Origin: Mixophyes australis | Lineage: Eukaryota; Chordata; Amphibia; Anura; Limnodynastidae | Reading direction: 5' to 3' | DNA length: 64,000 nucleotides | Assembly: GCA_036250195.1 (NCBI GenBank) | Contig: JAVHZZ010000006.1 | Span: 78,701,369 to 78,765,368, forward strand | Shown: one piece after another, positions 43,701-55,172 of the stretch | Layout of the letters: each line of letters opens with the position of its first letter | How positions within the stretch are numbered: position 1 is the stretch's first letter | Notes under the pieces: model-generated | Databases searched by the model: none | What the model saw: only the letters and a program-made list of their open reading frames with translations | Told to the model about the DNA's origin: nothing | Program-made: the position numbers and the translations under genes

Positions 43701-45668
43701 GGATGGTCCTACTCTAAACAATGAGAGTCCCATATATTTGGGCCATACATATGTGTTTTTAAATTGAGAGCCAACTTACCAAAGAGGTACCCCAGAAGCC
43801 TCCAAACAGCAATTCAGTGCCAGAACCCCCTCTCAGCTACTGACACCAACATGCCTCTCAGACAAATACAAAAGTGGAAGCTGCTCAAATCAATTTATAG
43901 GCCATAAGAGGTGCTTGAAAGGGTGGGGTTATCCTGCAAGGAACATACACACAACATTTTTTCCCCCAGCACACTGCTATAGCCAGCAACAGATCTGCCA
44001 TTTCTACTGTAGATAAAAATGCAAAAGTCTTTGTTGCACACATTTGCAAATGTATGTTTAAGCCATCCTGCCACGCCAAGGCGCTTTTGCTAATAGGATG
44101 GTCCTACTCTAAACAATGAGAGTCCCATATATTTGGGCCATACATATGTGTTTTTAAATTGAGAGCCAACTTACCAAAGAGGTACCCCAGAAGCCTCCAA
44201 ACAGCAATTCAGTGCCAGAACCCCCTCTCAGCTACTGACACCAACATGCCTCTCAGACAAATACAAAAGTGGAAGCTGCTCAAATCAATTTATAGGCCAT
44301 AAGAGGTGCTTGAAAGGGTGGGGTTATCCTGCAAGGAACATACACACAACATTTTTTCCCCCAGCACACTGCTATAGCCAGCAACAGATCTGCCATTTCT
44401 ACTGTAGATAAAAATGCAAAAGTCTTTGTTGCACACATTTGCAAATGTATGTTTAAGCCATCCTGCCACGCCAAGGCGCTTTTGCTAATAGGATGGTCCT
44501 ACTCTAAACAATGAGAGTCCCATATATTTGGGCCATACATATGTGTTTTTAAATTGAGAGCCAACTTACCAAAGAGGTACCCCAGAAGCCTCCAAACAGC
44601 AATTCAGTGCCAGAACCCCCTCTCAGCTACTGACACCAACATGCCTCTCAGACAAATACAAAAGTGGAAGCTGCTCAAATCAATTTATAGGCCATAAGAG
44701 GTGCTTGAAAGGGTGGGGTTATCCTGCAAGGAACATACACACAACATTTTTTCCCCCAGCACACTGCTATAGCCAGCAACAGATCTGCCATTTCTACTGT
44801 AGATAAAAATGCAAAAGTCTTTGTTGCACACATTTGCAAATGTATGTTTAAGCCATCCTGCCACGCCAAGGCGCTTTTGCTAATAGGATGGTCCTACTCT
44901 AAACAATGAGAGTCCCATATATTTGGGCCATACATATGTGTTTTTAAATTGAGAGCCAACTTACCAAAGAGGTACCCCAGAAGCCTCCAAACAGCAATTC
45001 AGTGCCAGAACCCCCTCTCAGCTACTGACACCAACATGCCTCTCAGACAAATACAAAAGTGGAAGCTGCTCAAATCAATTTATAGGCCATAAGAGGTGCT
45101 TGAAAGGGTGGGGTTATCCTGCAAGGAACATACACACAACATTTTTTCCCCCAGCACACTGCTATAGCCAGCAACAGATCTGCCATTTCTACTGTAGATA
45201 AAAATGCAAAAGTCTTTGTTGCACACATTTGCAAATGTATGTTTAAGCCATCCTGCCACGCCAAGGCGCTTTTGCTAATAGGATGGTCCTACTCTAAACA
45301 ATGAGAGTCCCATATATTTGGGCCATACATATGTGTTTTTAAATTGAGAGCCAACTTACCAAAGAGGTACCCCAGAAGCCTCCAAACAGCAATTCAGTGC
45401 CAGAACCCCCTCTCAGCTACTGACACCAACATGCCTCTCAGACAAATACAAAAGTGGAAGCTGCTCAAATCAATTTATAGGCCATAAGAGGTGCTTGAAA
45501 GGGTGGGGTTATCCTGCAAGGAACATACACACAACATTTTTTCCCCCAGCACACTGCTATAGCCAGCAACAGATCTGCCATTTCTACTGTAGATAAAAAT
45601 GCAAAAGTCTTTGTTGCACACATTTGCAAATGTATGTTTAAGCCATCCTGCCACGCCAAGGCGCTTTT
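40705..45668. repeat. 395-bp satellite array, 12.6 units, inserted with 12-bp duplication
   Basis: Twelve complete 395-bp units starting AATACAAAAGTGGAAGC and a 224-bp partial unit ending GGCGCTTTT. Both sides carry GGGTTATAGACT (40693-40704 and 45669-45680). Units are practically identical. The first differs at two sites near 40923 and 40935 and the second at one site near 41382. Each unit holds the same 64-codon minus-strand frame, which has no family resemblance and is a by-product of the repetition. No hammerhead core (CTGATGA...GAAA) was found on either strand. Confidence 0.95.
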
Positions 45669-45680
45669 GGGTTATAGACT

Positions 45681-46116
45681 GCATGGTTAATTAAGATAGC
45701 TCCTTTAGTGCAACACCATCTAGCAGAGGCACAAGAAAGGCAGCAGCAGAACTGACAGGTCACCGATGGTCTAGTAATTTCAACTTAGGAACAATACATT
45801 AGTCTTGGTACTTAGGCAAGAAAGTAAGCTCTATGCTCACTGGCAAGGGCCCTATGAGGTAATAGAGTGTGTTGTAGACTCTATGACAAGGCAATCTGAT
45901 AGGTGTTGAACTCCTTAAACCCTGACAAGCGGATACTCAAGTGCCGGCAATGACTGGGACTATGGTTATGGAATCTAAAGATCTTATAGGTTGGATTTGT
46001 CCCTAGGCCAAAGAAACCAAGGAGGAATAAACATAAAAATGTAGATGCCCTGTCAAGAAAATCTGTGCTCCCCAAGGAGTCTGCATCACCCAAATTGCTT
46101 CCATTATGGAGAGGAG
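45681..46116 (+). pseudogene. Gypsy integrase C-terminus (GPY domain) and RNase H end
   Basis: Continues the split frame with CMVN, APLVQHHLAEAQERQQQ, then SKLYAHWQGPYEVIE-like sequence (GPY/F motif, about 45830-45870) and RQSDR. Next, without RT, comes KHKNVDALSRK, the usual end of RNase H, directly before the 3' LTR. A deletion therefore removed RT and most of RNase H. The order integrase, then RNase H end, again fits the Gmr1-like arrangement. Confidence 0.75.
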
Positions 46117-46311
46117 AGCGTTGCAAAGTGAGTAACTTACCAGGGTGTGGCTGTGGTGAGGACATACAGACAGACAAAACAAAGCACCTGTCTTAATCAG
46201 TTCTATCTATGGAAGGTGGGAGGCGTCCCACTAAGGAAGGGTAAGACATTGGTTTTTACACCTGTCAGTCAAGATCTAGCTGGGGTGGAGCTTAGGGTTT
46301 AAAAGGCTTGT
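46117..46311 (+). mobile_element. 3' LTR, left part
   Basis: Aligns with the 5' LTR from AGTAACTTACCA onward, through ATCAG and AAGGAAGGGTAAGA. It is interrupted at TTTAAAAGGCTTGT (46298-46311) by the Penelope-like element and continues at 50121. Confidence 0.7.
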
Positions 46312-46435
46312 AGAAAGGATGGTGATACAGCGCTCCCTACAAGTGTGGATTGTGGACACTGCAGCCTCGTGGGACCGGAGGGGGAAAGGGGAAGGGGTAG
46401 GGGTAGGTTAAAGGGTGGCTCAACCCTTAGATACA

Positions 46436-46730
46436 GTAGTAATAATTGCTAGTCCCTGGGCGCATGAACAATGATACCATGTAAAAAAGACAATTTAATA
46501 AATAGTAGAGTTGCAACTCTCATATAGAGCTGTACATAAACACACATATAACAGTGGTGAAAAAACCTTAATGCGGTATGTTACTAACAGCACATTGCAT
46601 ACAACAAGCATATATAGCAAGCATAGGTGGACAATAAAAGGAGCAATTAGCATAAATGATCCTGATGATGCTGGTATATCAACTGGCAGCCAATCTGGCT
46701 AGTCATATGTGCAACAAGTGCTGGGTTTCC
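46436..46730 (+). repeat. Left inverted arm of the Penelope-like element
   Basis: Identical in inverted orientation to 49826-50120 except for one base I could find (in ATATCAACTGG versus ATATCAAGTGG). Confidence 0.95.
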
Positions 46731-47189
46731 TCTGATGGGGATGAAAGGAGTTTGAACGGCACGCATGCATACCGGCAAACCTACTAAGGTCAAAGACATT
46801 CTGGACTAATAGAGACCTGGGAATCAGATAAGTTGCGCACAGTGTGCTGCATATACATATATTTCTTGAGAGACTGATTCCATCACCATGTTTTCTTCAT
46901 TGCCATGCAAAGGAATGTTATGACGATAAATGTGAATTTGTTGATTTCACATACAATTTGGTAAATACACTGTTTAGCGATATATACATCATCAAAAAAA
47001 ACCATTTTCCTATTGTTATCCCAAACCCTATCCCCTAAATTGCGCCCATCACACAACCTTTTCTCTCTATTTTGTATACGAGGAGTGTCAGGAAATCCTC
47101 ACTGTGTGTAATTAGTGGCAGCAGATCCAATCCCCCTTCCCCCATCCGTTACAGGAAGTTAGGGAGCGCTCACCGAACGAAACCATCAT

Positions 47190-49109
47190 ATGGTGCAAAC
47201 CAGTGAAGTTTCCTATTTTTTAAGATGGTTTAGTGTGTCTATTGGTGCTAACCTTGCACGCTGCACATCTGGTACAGTGAAAAAAAACATTCGTTCTCTC
47301 TTTAAGCCAAGTCTCGCCTGTATTTGGTTTGCTTGGTGGTATGGTGCTATGTACAAGTTGGGTTCTAAGACTATTGGCTTTTGTATAAATAAACCTTGGT
47401 TTATTTGGGAGAATTCCTTTAAGCTTTTCATCTCCCAAAAGAACCTTCCAGTGCTTCTGGATGATGTGTTCGACTCTTTTTGAATCCTTACTGTATTGGT
47501 TGATGAATGGGACATTAAACTCAGCAGCTGGGGCATTCTTTTTACAATGTTCTTTTTACAATGTTTCCCTGACAGTTGCTAAGGCCTGCTCAACTGTTTC
47601 CTAATTGTAGTTCCTCTCAAGAAACCTGTTCTTAAGTAGTTCTGCCTGATTATCGAACTCCTCTATTTTGGAACAGTTGCACCTAATTCTTGTGAATTGA
47701 CCTTTAGGTATATTGCGCATCCAATTGTTGTGGTGACTACTTGTTGATGGAATAAATGAATTGGAGTCTACCTCTTTGAAAAATGTTTTGGTTTCAATTT
47801 GGTTTTGTTGGATGTAGATCTGCAGGTCCAGAAAGTTAATGACCTCTGTACTGGTGTTTGCAGTGAAGTGTAGGTTCAAATGGTTAGAATTGATATGGTT
47901 AAGGAAAAGAGTAAGTTGGTCTTGGGGTCCTGTCCAAATGAACAGGACGTCATCAATGTATCTATACCAAAGATGCAAAAATTGGAGAAACGGATTGTTG
48001 GTCCATATGTTGTTGTTCTCCCAGACAGCTACAAACAGGTTCGCGTAACTGGGCGCAAATTTTGCGCCCATTGTTGTCCCGCGAACCTGTCTGTAGAACT
48101 GTCCTTCGCACCAAAAATAGTTGTGGTTTAGTGTGAACGAAATGGCCTCAACAAGAAAGTTTATTTGTTGTGCTGGAATGTTTGATTGATGTGTGAGAAT
48201 GTTTCGAACATGTGTGCATCCTGTTGTGTGATCAATGACAGTGTATAGTGAAGTGACGTTGCATGTGGCCAATGTGAACCCTTCCTTCCAAATGGTTTTA
48301 TTGAGAATTTCTAACACATGCCCTGTGTCCCTCAAATAGCTTTTTTGTTGAGACACTAGGGGTTGGAGAAATGAGTCTATGTAACTTGAAAGATTTGAGG
48401 TTAATGACCCAATCCCCGAAACAATCGGTCTTCCCGGTGGGTTTTGCAGGTTTTTATGTATTTTCGGTATTTGGTAAATGACTGGGGTTCTTGGGGATTT
48501 GACATAGAGGAAGTCCAACTCCTTTTTTATTTAGGATGCCTGTTTGGAAAGCTGTTTTAAGAAGTTCCAGCAGCTCATTCTGGTATTGTACAGTGGGGTC
48601 CGACTTTAGGGGTTCGTATGTAGTGGTGTCCCTTAGTTGTCTATTTAGTTCCTCCAAGTATTTGTCTTTATCTTGGATGGTAATCCCCCCCCCCCTTTAT
48701 CGGCTGGTTTTATTATTAGGTCGGGATTTTGCTTAAAATCTTGGAGTGCTTGCTTTTCTTTTTTGGTGAGGTTGGAGTCCCTAATATGTTCCTTCTGAGT
48801 AGTCTGAAGTTTGTCTAGATCCGTTTCAACTAATTTTTGAAATGCTATGATAAAGGGTCCTTTGAGATGGTGTGGGTAGAAAGTGGATGGTGCTTTTAGC
48901 TGGGTGTGAACAAATTCTGAATTGGTGGTTGGGGCGGGTTCTGGGCTTTTGGTTTTATCTGTCCCTATAAAGTACTTTTTAAGGGTGAGTTTACGAATAA
49001 ACTTATGTAAGTTTATGTATGTGTTAAATTTATTGAGGGTTCTATCAGGAGCGAATTTTAAGCCTTTGTCCAATAGTTTGGTTTGGGCATCGGTCAAATA
49101 CCAATGCAT
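47190..49109 (-). pseudogene. Penelope-type reverse transcriptase (frameshifted)
   Basis: 49109-48645: LTDAQTKLLDKGLKFAP, NLHKFIRKLTLKKYF and, near its end, LIIKPADKGGG, the N-terminal region and first RT motif. 48518-47601: YQIPKIHKN, PGRPIVSGIGSLTSNLSSYID, ATCNVTSLYT (palm motif, Asn for Asp), GTTMGAKFAPSYANLFV, RYIDDVLFIWTG (active-site YIDD, about 47950) and NFLDLQIY. 47536-47213: NTVRIQKES, RFIYTKANSLRTQL and FHCTRCAAC, the thumb and Cys cluster before the nuclease. A homopolymer G-run at about 48690 marks one frameshift. I cannot recognise the GIY-YIG endonuclease that normally follows. Confidence 0.85.
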
Positions 49110-49825
49110 AATGTGGAATATATAACTACAAACAGCCGGCTCAATATAAGAGGAGAAACAAGTTTATTTACTACGATCCCCCCCATTGGATGAGGCATCT
49201 GTCTGTCAAAGATGGGACATATGACAACATGGAAAGGAATGACCTATCAGCAGCCTACCCGGAAAATGGGCGCCTATTTAAAACTAACCAATGGCCCCCC
49301 TTTTAACAATCCCTGAGGAAGCCCCAAGGTGAAACGTGTTGGTTGAATCCACACATCTATACACTGCACAGTTCTTTGCAGTTTCTCTGTGAACAACCAT
49401 ATTCAAACCCACCGCTACGAGCGGCGGCACCACAGTCGCATGCGCAACACCATCTATCCAGAGACGGACACTTCCGCCAGGCAGCAGGACATGAGAACAT
49501 CTCCACGGCAAGGGGCCCAAAACACAAGGGAGCGTTTCAGGTTATGGATTAACCACAACTATGTGAACTGTATTCCGCTTCACTAAGGGTAAGTCCTTTA
49601 ACCAGTCTCCGCAATTGGGCTCACCCGATGGAAATGTCTGCCATTTATTACCACTCTTGAACCAGGATTCACTTTCAGGACTGATCCACTACCTATTTGG
49701 GGATATTCAACTGTCTGCATTATTCCATTTGTTTCATATCCTCACCCAGGAGGAATGGATTTAATGAAATCCACAATTGGACATTGTTTGTTATTATCTA
49801 AAGGTGCGTGTTGGACTTGTGGGCT
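49110..49825 (-). other. Penelope 5' untranslated region
   Basis: Non-coding part between the RT start and the right arm. It contains CTGAGGAAGCCCCAAGGTG and AAACGTGTTGG on the plus strand (about 49311-49342), a motif I associate with such elements in frogs (from memory, unverified). Confidence 0.4.
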
Positions 49826-50120
49826 GGAAACCCAGCACTTGTTGCACATATGACTAGCCAGATTGGCTGCCACTTGATATACCAGCATCATCAGGATCAT
49901 TTATGCTAATTGCTCCTTTTATTGTCCACCTATGCTTGCTATATATGCTTGTTGTATGCAATGTGCTGTTAGTAACATACCGCATTAAGGTTTTTTCACC
50001 ACTGTTATATGTGTGTTTATGTACAGCTCTATATGAGAGTTGCAACTCTACTATTTATTAAATTGTCTTTTTTACATGGTATCATTGTTCATGCGCCCAG
50101 GGACTAGCAATTATTACTAC
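49826..50120 (-). repeat. Right inverted arm of the Penelope-like element
   Basis: Inverted partner of 46436-46730. It ends exactly at the target duplication. Confidence 0.95.
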
Positions 50121-50284
50121 TTTAAAAGGCTTGTGTTTAATGTGGGCAGGGAGATTGATCATGGAGAAGCTGTCTGATGTAATAGTCCGGTTGTCTGTGT
50201 TACATTAGTGCTAGGCAATAAAACAAAAGACTGTTATACCCAAAAATACTCTGTGAGCATCATCTTGGTGATGCCAGTGTCACA
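50121..50284 (+). mobile_element. 3' LTR, right part
   Basis: Continues the LTR with GGCAATAAAACAAAAGACTG (polyadenylation signal) and CTGTTATACCC, ending GATGCCAGTGTCACA. Followed by ATAC. Confidence 0.75.
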
Positions 50285-50868
50285 ATACATATGTATGCCA
50301 AGTGCCACTGGATTTGATTTTAAAATGTCAGTGTCTCTAGAATACCTGCTTTAGTTAAGCAAGAAAGCAGGGAGGAAAATCGGGAAGATATAGGTGCACA
50401 GGAAGGGATTGCAATGTATTAATAATGGGGGGAGAGAGCCCATCATTATAGACCTGTGTATGGATCTATGTAGATCCTTATTTATCAGTGTATAAGGATC
50501 ATGAATACACAGTTAGCCACGTACCAGACAAAGTCTCTGTTACTATACTTGCAGCCTTAAACAATGACATAATAATACCCCTGACGTCTCACACCTGTAG
50601 CATTTAGTTCAGTTTCTGTAAGCAGCGAAAACAACTTGTCATCACCTATGATATAAAACAAACAGTTTGCTCTTTGCTTACACAGCCCCAAACTGAATTG
50701 TTCCAAATATAAACATCATTCTGTAATAAACTAAATCCTGCTTGACTAAGCAACAGCTAGTTGCTTAGTCAAGCAGATGGCAACAAATTAACACTTTCCT
50801 TGCTATGATTACACACATACCATGAGTAACCTGACTTTTATTACAGGCTGATATTTTACAAACATGTA
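50285..50868. other. Flank with a perfect 17-bp palindrome
   Basis: No gene. CTGCTTGACTAAGCAAC (50738-50754) is exactly complementary to 50760-50776 with a 5-base loop. Confidence 0.6.
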
Positions 50869-51189
50869 GGGCCTGAGTCATTAAGGAGAGCAAAGCATAA
50901 AAAAGGAGTCATTTTGCATCTGGGAAAAACCATGTTGCATTGGAGTGGGAGGTAAATTTAAAATGTGTGGACAGGTTTATAGTTGGGGTAGGACATGTCC
51001 TAGATCAACTTTAAATTTCAGTGTAAAAATAAAGCTATCAAGTATTTGTGTGCTACATGAAAAAACAGCCAGTATATAACTTATGTGCAAAATAACAAAC
51101 TAATTTGCACCCCTTGCATTGTAACATGGTTTGTCCTGGAGAACATTTACTCCTTTTTTTTGCTTTACTTTCCTTAATGACTCAGCCCC
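50869..51189. mobile_element. MITE with 3-bp target duplication
   Basis: 321 bp, starting GGGCCTGAGTCATTAAGG and ending CCTTAATGACTCAGCCCC, flanked by GTA on both sides (50866-50868 and 51190-51192). Inverted similarity extends over about 60 bases at each end. A 3-bp duplication would suit a Harbinger-derived MITE. Partial copy at 13441-13660. Confidence 0.85.
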
Positions 51190-51444
51190 GTAGAGTTTAA
51201 AAATGGGTTAAGTCAGATATTTCCAACTCTGGATGTTCTTGAGAGCTTGATGGGGGTGTTTTTTCATCATATACAACATATTACACATTTCTGCTATTAA
51301 ATACTATGGATACAGTAGGAGTGTCTACCCTGTTTGGTTGTTTTTGCTTGTTTTTTTTCTAGGTGTGATTTTTTAAAAAATACTATTCATCTGAGTCATA
51401 ACAATAGGCATATGTTGGTCCCATGCATTCTTGAGTTCTTTTCA

Positions 51445-51735
51445 TAGTTGCCTACTCTCCCGGAATGTCCAGGAGATTCCTGAATTTCTGGGAGTTTTCC
51501 CAGACTCCCGGTAGAGCAGGGCAACCTCCTGGATCCAAGCGACTGCATTTAGTTAAGTGTTGGGGGCGGGGCTTATGATGTGATTCATGCATCATCGTGG
51601 CCCCACCCCCTGCCATTATAGGCTAGAATTGATTATGTATGTTTAGGGGTGGGGCCAAATTACAACATTCATCTAACCCTGCCCCACACGCCCACCTCCC
51701 CCTGGATGCCAACTTGCCAAAATTGGCAAGTATGG
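51445..51735. mobile_element. Second copy of the 'GTTGCC...GGCAAGTATG' MITE
   Basis: Starts CATAGTTGCCTACTCTCCC as at 38201 and ends TTGGCAAGTATG. The interior matches with gaps, including GGGCGGGGCTTA. Confidence 0.75.
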
Positions 51736-53892
51736 TCCTCACCACAACTGCTGGGAGACTAGTCCATTGATCTATTAACCTTTGTTTAAAAACATTTCTC
51801 AATATGTTACCCATCGGTCTTCCTCTCTTCTTCTACAAATAGACTTATTTTTCATAAATGTAAAAATGCATCTGCACATATCTTTGCAATGTAAAAGGAA
51901 ATAAAGCATTCACACAGGTAGAGTGGGAGATGTAGAGAGGCTGGTTGGGATGGGGTCACATGACCCTCCACACCTGTGCCGTAGTGCCACGGAACAATAC
52001 AACAGAATACCTTCAGAATTTCAATGCAGTGTATTGACTAGGCGCTCTTCTAGGTAAATTATACCTCACTTCTTATTCTCTTTAAAAGAGGTGGATTTTT
52101 GTTATTATGTTTTATTCTTGCTATCTGATAAATTGCAGTGGATGAGTATTTTCTATGTTGTGGAAATGCAATGGTTATGTGTTATTGATGTTTACTTACA
52201 TTAAATTAACGTTTTAATTACAAATTGGTTGGTGTTTTGAAATAGTCAGAGAGCAGCGCCTTTTCTTTGTCCCCTTTTTTTCCTGCGCCATAGTGGGCTA
52301 CTTTGGGCTGGGTCACTGGGCTACCTGCATTTTTCTCCTTTTAAATTGTTCCTAATATGCTTATGAGCCGAGTCTTGCCCCAAGGCCCACTCCCCCAGGC
52401 TAAAATTTGTCAGAAAGCCCCTGGAGATGTATATGACATGTGGCTCCGAATTTAATAACTTCAGCTCTTGCCTCATCAGTTGCCACATTCAGTACACCCC
52501 TCAGGTTAATAGACATTTGAACTTACTGCATATTTCAGTCTCCAGCATACAAATGTCCCTCCCTTCTAACCAAATCTTACTGCTGGAATCAGGTACTGGT
52601 AAGGATTCCATGGGAGGAACTCAACCCCAAATTGATACATTGAATACTAGTATGAAAGGTTGTACTCTATCTTTTTTTTCCCAACCTTTACTTAACCTTT
52701 ATTTATAGAGTTCTTACAATACATTTCATAGGCCCTTGGATACTTAAGTGGTTAGTGTTTTATTGCTGAGCCATTTTTGGTGCTTAACAAGGCAAAGAAT
52801 GGTTGTGGCAACATAAACATGCCTCTTTCGTTCAAAGATAATCAATCATATTGGCTGGAACATATATTTCATATGCTATATAAATGCAGATGATGAGTAT
52901 ATATACGTGTTCACAATAATCAGTATGTTTTATGTGAGACAAAGCATGTCAGACTGATGTACATGCTTCCAAAAAGCATGTAACTTTTGATCAAGACTGA
53001 ACCTTAGACCAGGATATTGCAATGAATCTGGCCTATTCATATTTGACTAATGGTTTGGTAACGTTTGGTACAACACAAAAATATAGCTCCCTATTAATAT
53101 ACTAATAAAAGTAAAGATGGCATATCTGTTTATATATATATATATTAATATCCAATATGCACACAAGTGGTTCAACTATTAGTTTACAAATTATCTAAAT
53201 AACATTATATTCCTGACACTCATGAAAACATTAATTTGTGAATTTGTTTCTACAGTTAAAGTTTAATACCTAGCAAATAACAACAATTTTATATAGTCTG
53301 TTGTTTCCTAATGAATCCTACATTAATAATGATTACTAAATAATATTCATATGAATTTATATCAATAGCAATCAACTATTACAATAATGAGTGTATATTT
53401 CAATTTCTATAGATTTAAAGTTGTATTAAGCCTTTGTCAATAGTTCCTCCGATAAAATGTTAATAGCGACATTTAATGAATTCAGATATAAGCCTTATTC
53501 AAACAGTTGCTGATAACTGCTACATAATAAACACATGCAGGTTCTGGCACAGACAAATACTTTGTTATCAATTCACAAGTGTAAAGACAGCAACTCATTT
53601 TTTCCCATAAAGAAAGTTCTACATAGGTTTAAAAAAACAGCAGATGAAGAACTTTGTTCCTAGAATTTGATCAATACAAATACATAATTTTATGTAAATG
53701 CAAAATATGATTGCCACTAACTGCTACAAAGTAACATGTTAAAGGGACTTTAAGAAAACACTACATTAGGCAAGCGATATATAAACATGGCCGATTCTTG
53801 TTAAGAAATATAGGCATGGGGCAAGCTAGTTCTGTAAAACACAAAACAAAAAAAAAAAGATTGAAAAATTGAATGCACACAGTACTGAAAAC
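51736..53892. other. No gene recognised
   Basis: AT-rich. At 51736-51830 a minus frame reads LRNVFKQRLIDQWTSLPAVV, weakly like the C-terminus of the LINE at 10484-11462 (a possible short fragment). Otherwise nothing. Confidence 0.35.
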
Positions 53893-54107
53893 CAGGGCCA
53901 TCTTTTCCATTGGGCACGATGGGCAGGTGCCCGGGAGCCCCATAGGCAGGGCTCATAATTAGAATAAATAATGCTGCAAAAGAAAAAACCTGCAAAAAAA
54001 AACCTTCAAGGGTCACTGAGCAAGTACATCTATCTATCTCTATTTCTATATATCTATATCTGTATCTCTATACATCTATATCCATATATATATATATATA
54101 TATATAT

Positions 54108-54150
<43 letters not shown>

Positions 54151-54206
54151 GGGGCCCCGGTGCACTGCTTTGCCCAGGGGCCCATAATGTTGTTAAGATG
54201 GCCCTG
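53893..54206. mobile_element. hAT-type MITE
   Basis: Ends CAGGGCCATCTT and AAGATGGCCCTG, further inverted similarity around GGTGCCCGGG/CCCAGGGGCCC, flanked by CTGAAAAC and CCGAAAAC (8-bp duplication with one mismatch). The interior has TA and TATC microsatellites (54030-54143). Confidence 0.8.
54030..54143. repeat. TATC/TA microsatellite inside the MITE
   Basis: Imperfect CTATC/TATATC units followed by two long TA runs. Confidence 0.9.
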
Positions 54207-54449
54207 CCGAAAACTTGAAATTGGTGAGTCATTCAATTTTACATAGTGTTCAAGTTGAATGCAAGTCTGTCAAAGCTATTGGGACACCAATTCTGTTTTA
54301 GCCAACTGTAAAACTAAAATATTTGCACAGAATAGTAAACTGGCCACGTATGTTACAAATCTGAAAATTAAATCTGATTGATATGTGTGTGTGACAGTAC
54401 ATCCAAAGATCTCAAGTGTAGATAGATAGCCAAACTGCTCTGTGATCAA

Positions 54450-55172
54450 ACGTGCAGCAAGACTGATTTTCCTTGCAAATCGCTATTCCTCTGTTGAATC
54501 ACTCTGTATGTCTCTACACTGGCTGCCTGTTTTCTACTGAATCCAATATAAAATACTTTTACTAACCTACAAGGCCATCAACAAAGCTGTACCAACATAC
54601 ATCTCCTCTCTTGTCTCAAAATATCTCCCAACTCGGCAACTCCGTTCTGCAAAAGATCTGCGTCTCTCATCCACCCTCATTACATCCTCCCATTCCCGGT
54701 TACAGGACTTTTTCGGGCTGCACCCACTCTATGGAACTCTCTCCCTCGCACAATAAGACTCTCCTCTGGTCTACAAACTTTCAAGCGTTCTCTGAAAACC
54801 TACCTATTCAGACAAGCTTATAATATTCCTCAACCACCCTCTTAACCTCACTATCACTAGCCTGTTACTGCCTGTTACACAATTTCACACAAGACAACTA
54901 CCCCCTGACCAACATTGTTGTGTGACAGGATCATTTAGCTTATGAGTCACTTTTACCTTTGCAGTCTGGCTGGGCCAAGATGCAAAATGTATACTTAACC
55001 TCATGTGTCAATCTCCCATTGTCCCATAGATTGTAAGCTTGCGAGCAGTGCCCTCTCACCTCTTTGTCTGTTTTACCCAGTTTGTTTATTAGTTTATTAT
55101 GTTTGTCCCCAATTGTAAAGCGCTACGGAATATGTTGGCGCTATATAAATAAATGATGATGATGATGATGTA
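54450..55172 (+). mobile_element. 5'-truncated L2 copy
   Basis: Starts in the RT C-terminus (GCAAGACTGATTTTCC) and is nearly identical to 34220-34935 through the same 3' UTR and a GATGATGATG tail. It keeps no active site. Broken by stops and a small insertion relative to the other copy (TTTTTCGGGCTG at about 54709). Confidence 0.9.

Larger units (their letters stand above)
46312..50120 (-). mobile_element. Penelope-like element with inverted terminal arms
   Basis: 3,809 bp flanked by the perfect 14-bp duplication TTTAAAAGGCTTGT (46298-46311 and 50121-50134). It has a minus-strand RT of Penelope type and 295-bp inverted repeats near its ends (46436-46730 and 49826-50120). LTR-like repeats in inverted or direct arrangement are a known feature of Penelope-like elements. 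At the left, 124 further bases lie outside the arm. Confidence 0.85.
40232..50284 (+). mobile_element. Composite Gmr1-like Gypsy element with two large insertions
   Basis: Outer limits are supported by LTR ends (TGTGACA at 40232, GTGTCACA ending at 50284) and by the duplicated ATAC at 40228-40231 and 50285-50288. The retained Gypsy parts are: LTR, integrase C-terminal half, a short RNase H end (VDALSRK, about 46045) and the 3' LTR. RT and most of RNase H are deleted. A satellite array and a Penelope-like element are inserted. Without the inserts the Gypsy remnant would be only about 1.3 kb. Confidence 0.8.

Noticed and set aside
40725..45659. Thirteen identical 64-codon minus-strand frames, at first sight a gene family
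   Set aside because: They arise because a 395-bp unit is repeated. There is no start context, no domain, and the frame does not stay open across units.
40705..45668. CRISPR-like regular spacing
   Set aside because: Units are 395 bp with no unique spacers, in a vertebrate-type genome. This is a satellite.
46511..46702. 63-codon frame present in two places (also 49854-50045 on the minus strand)
   Set aside because: It is the same sequence in the two inverted arms of the Penelope-like element; no family resemblance.
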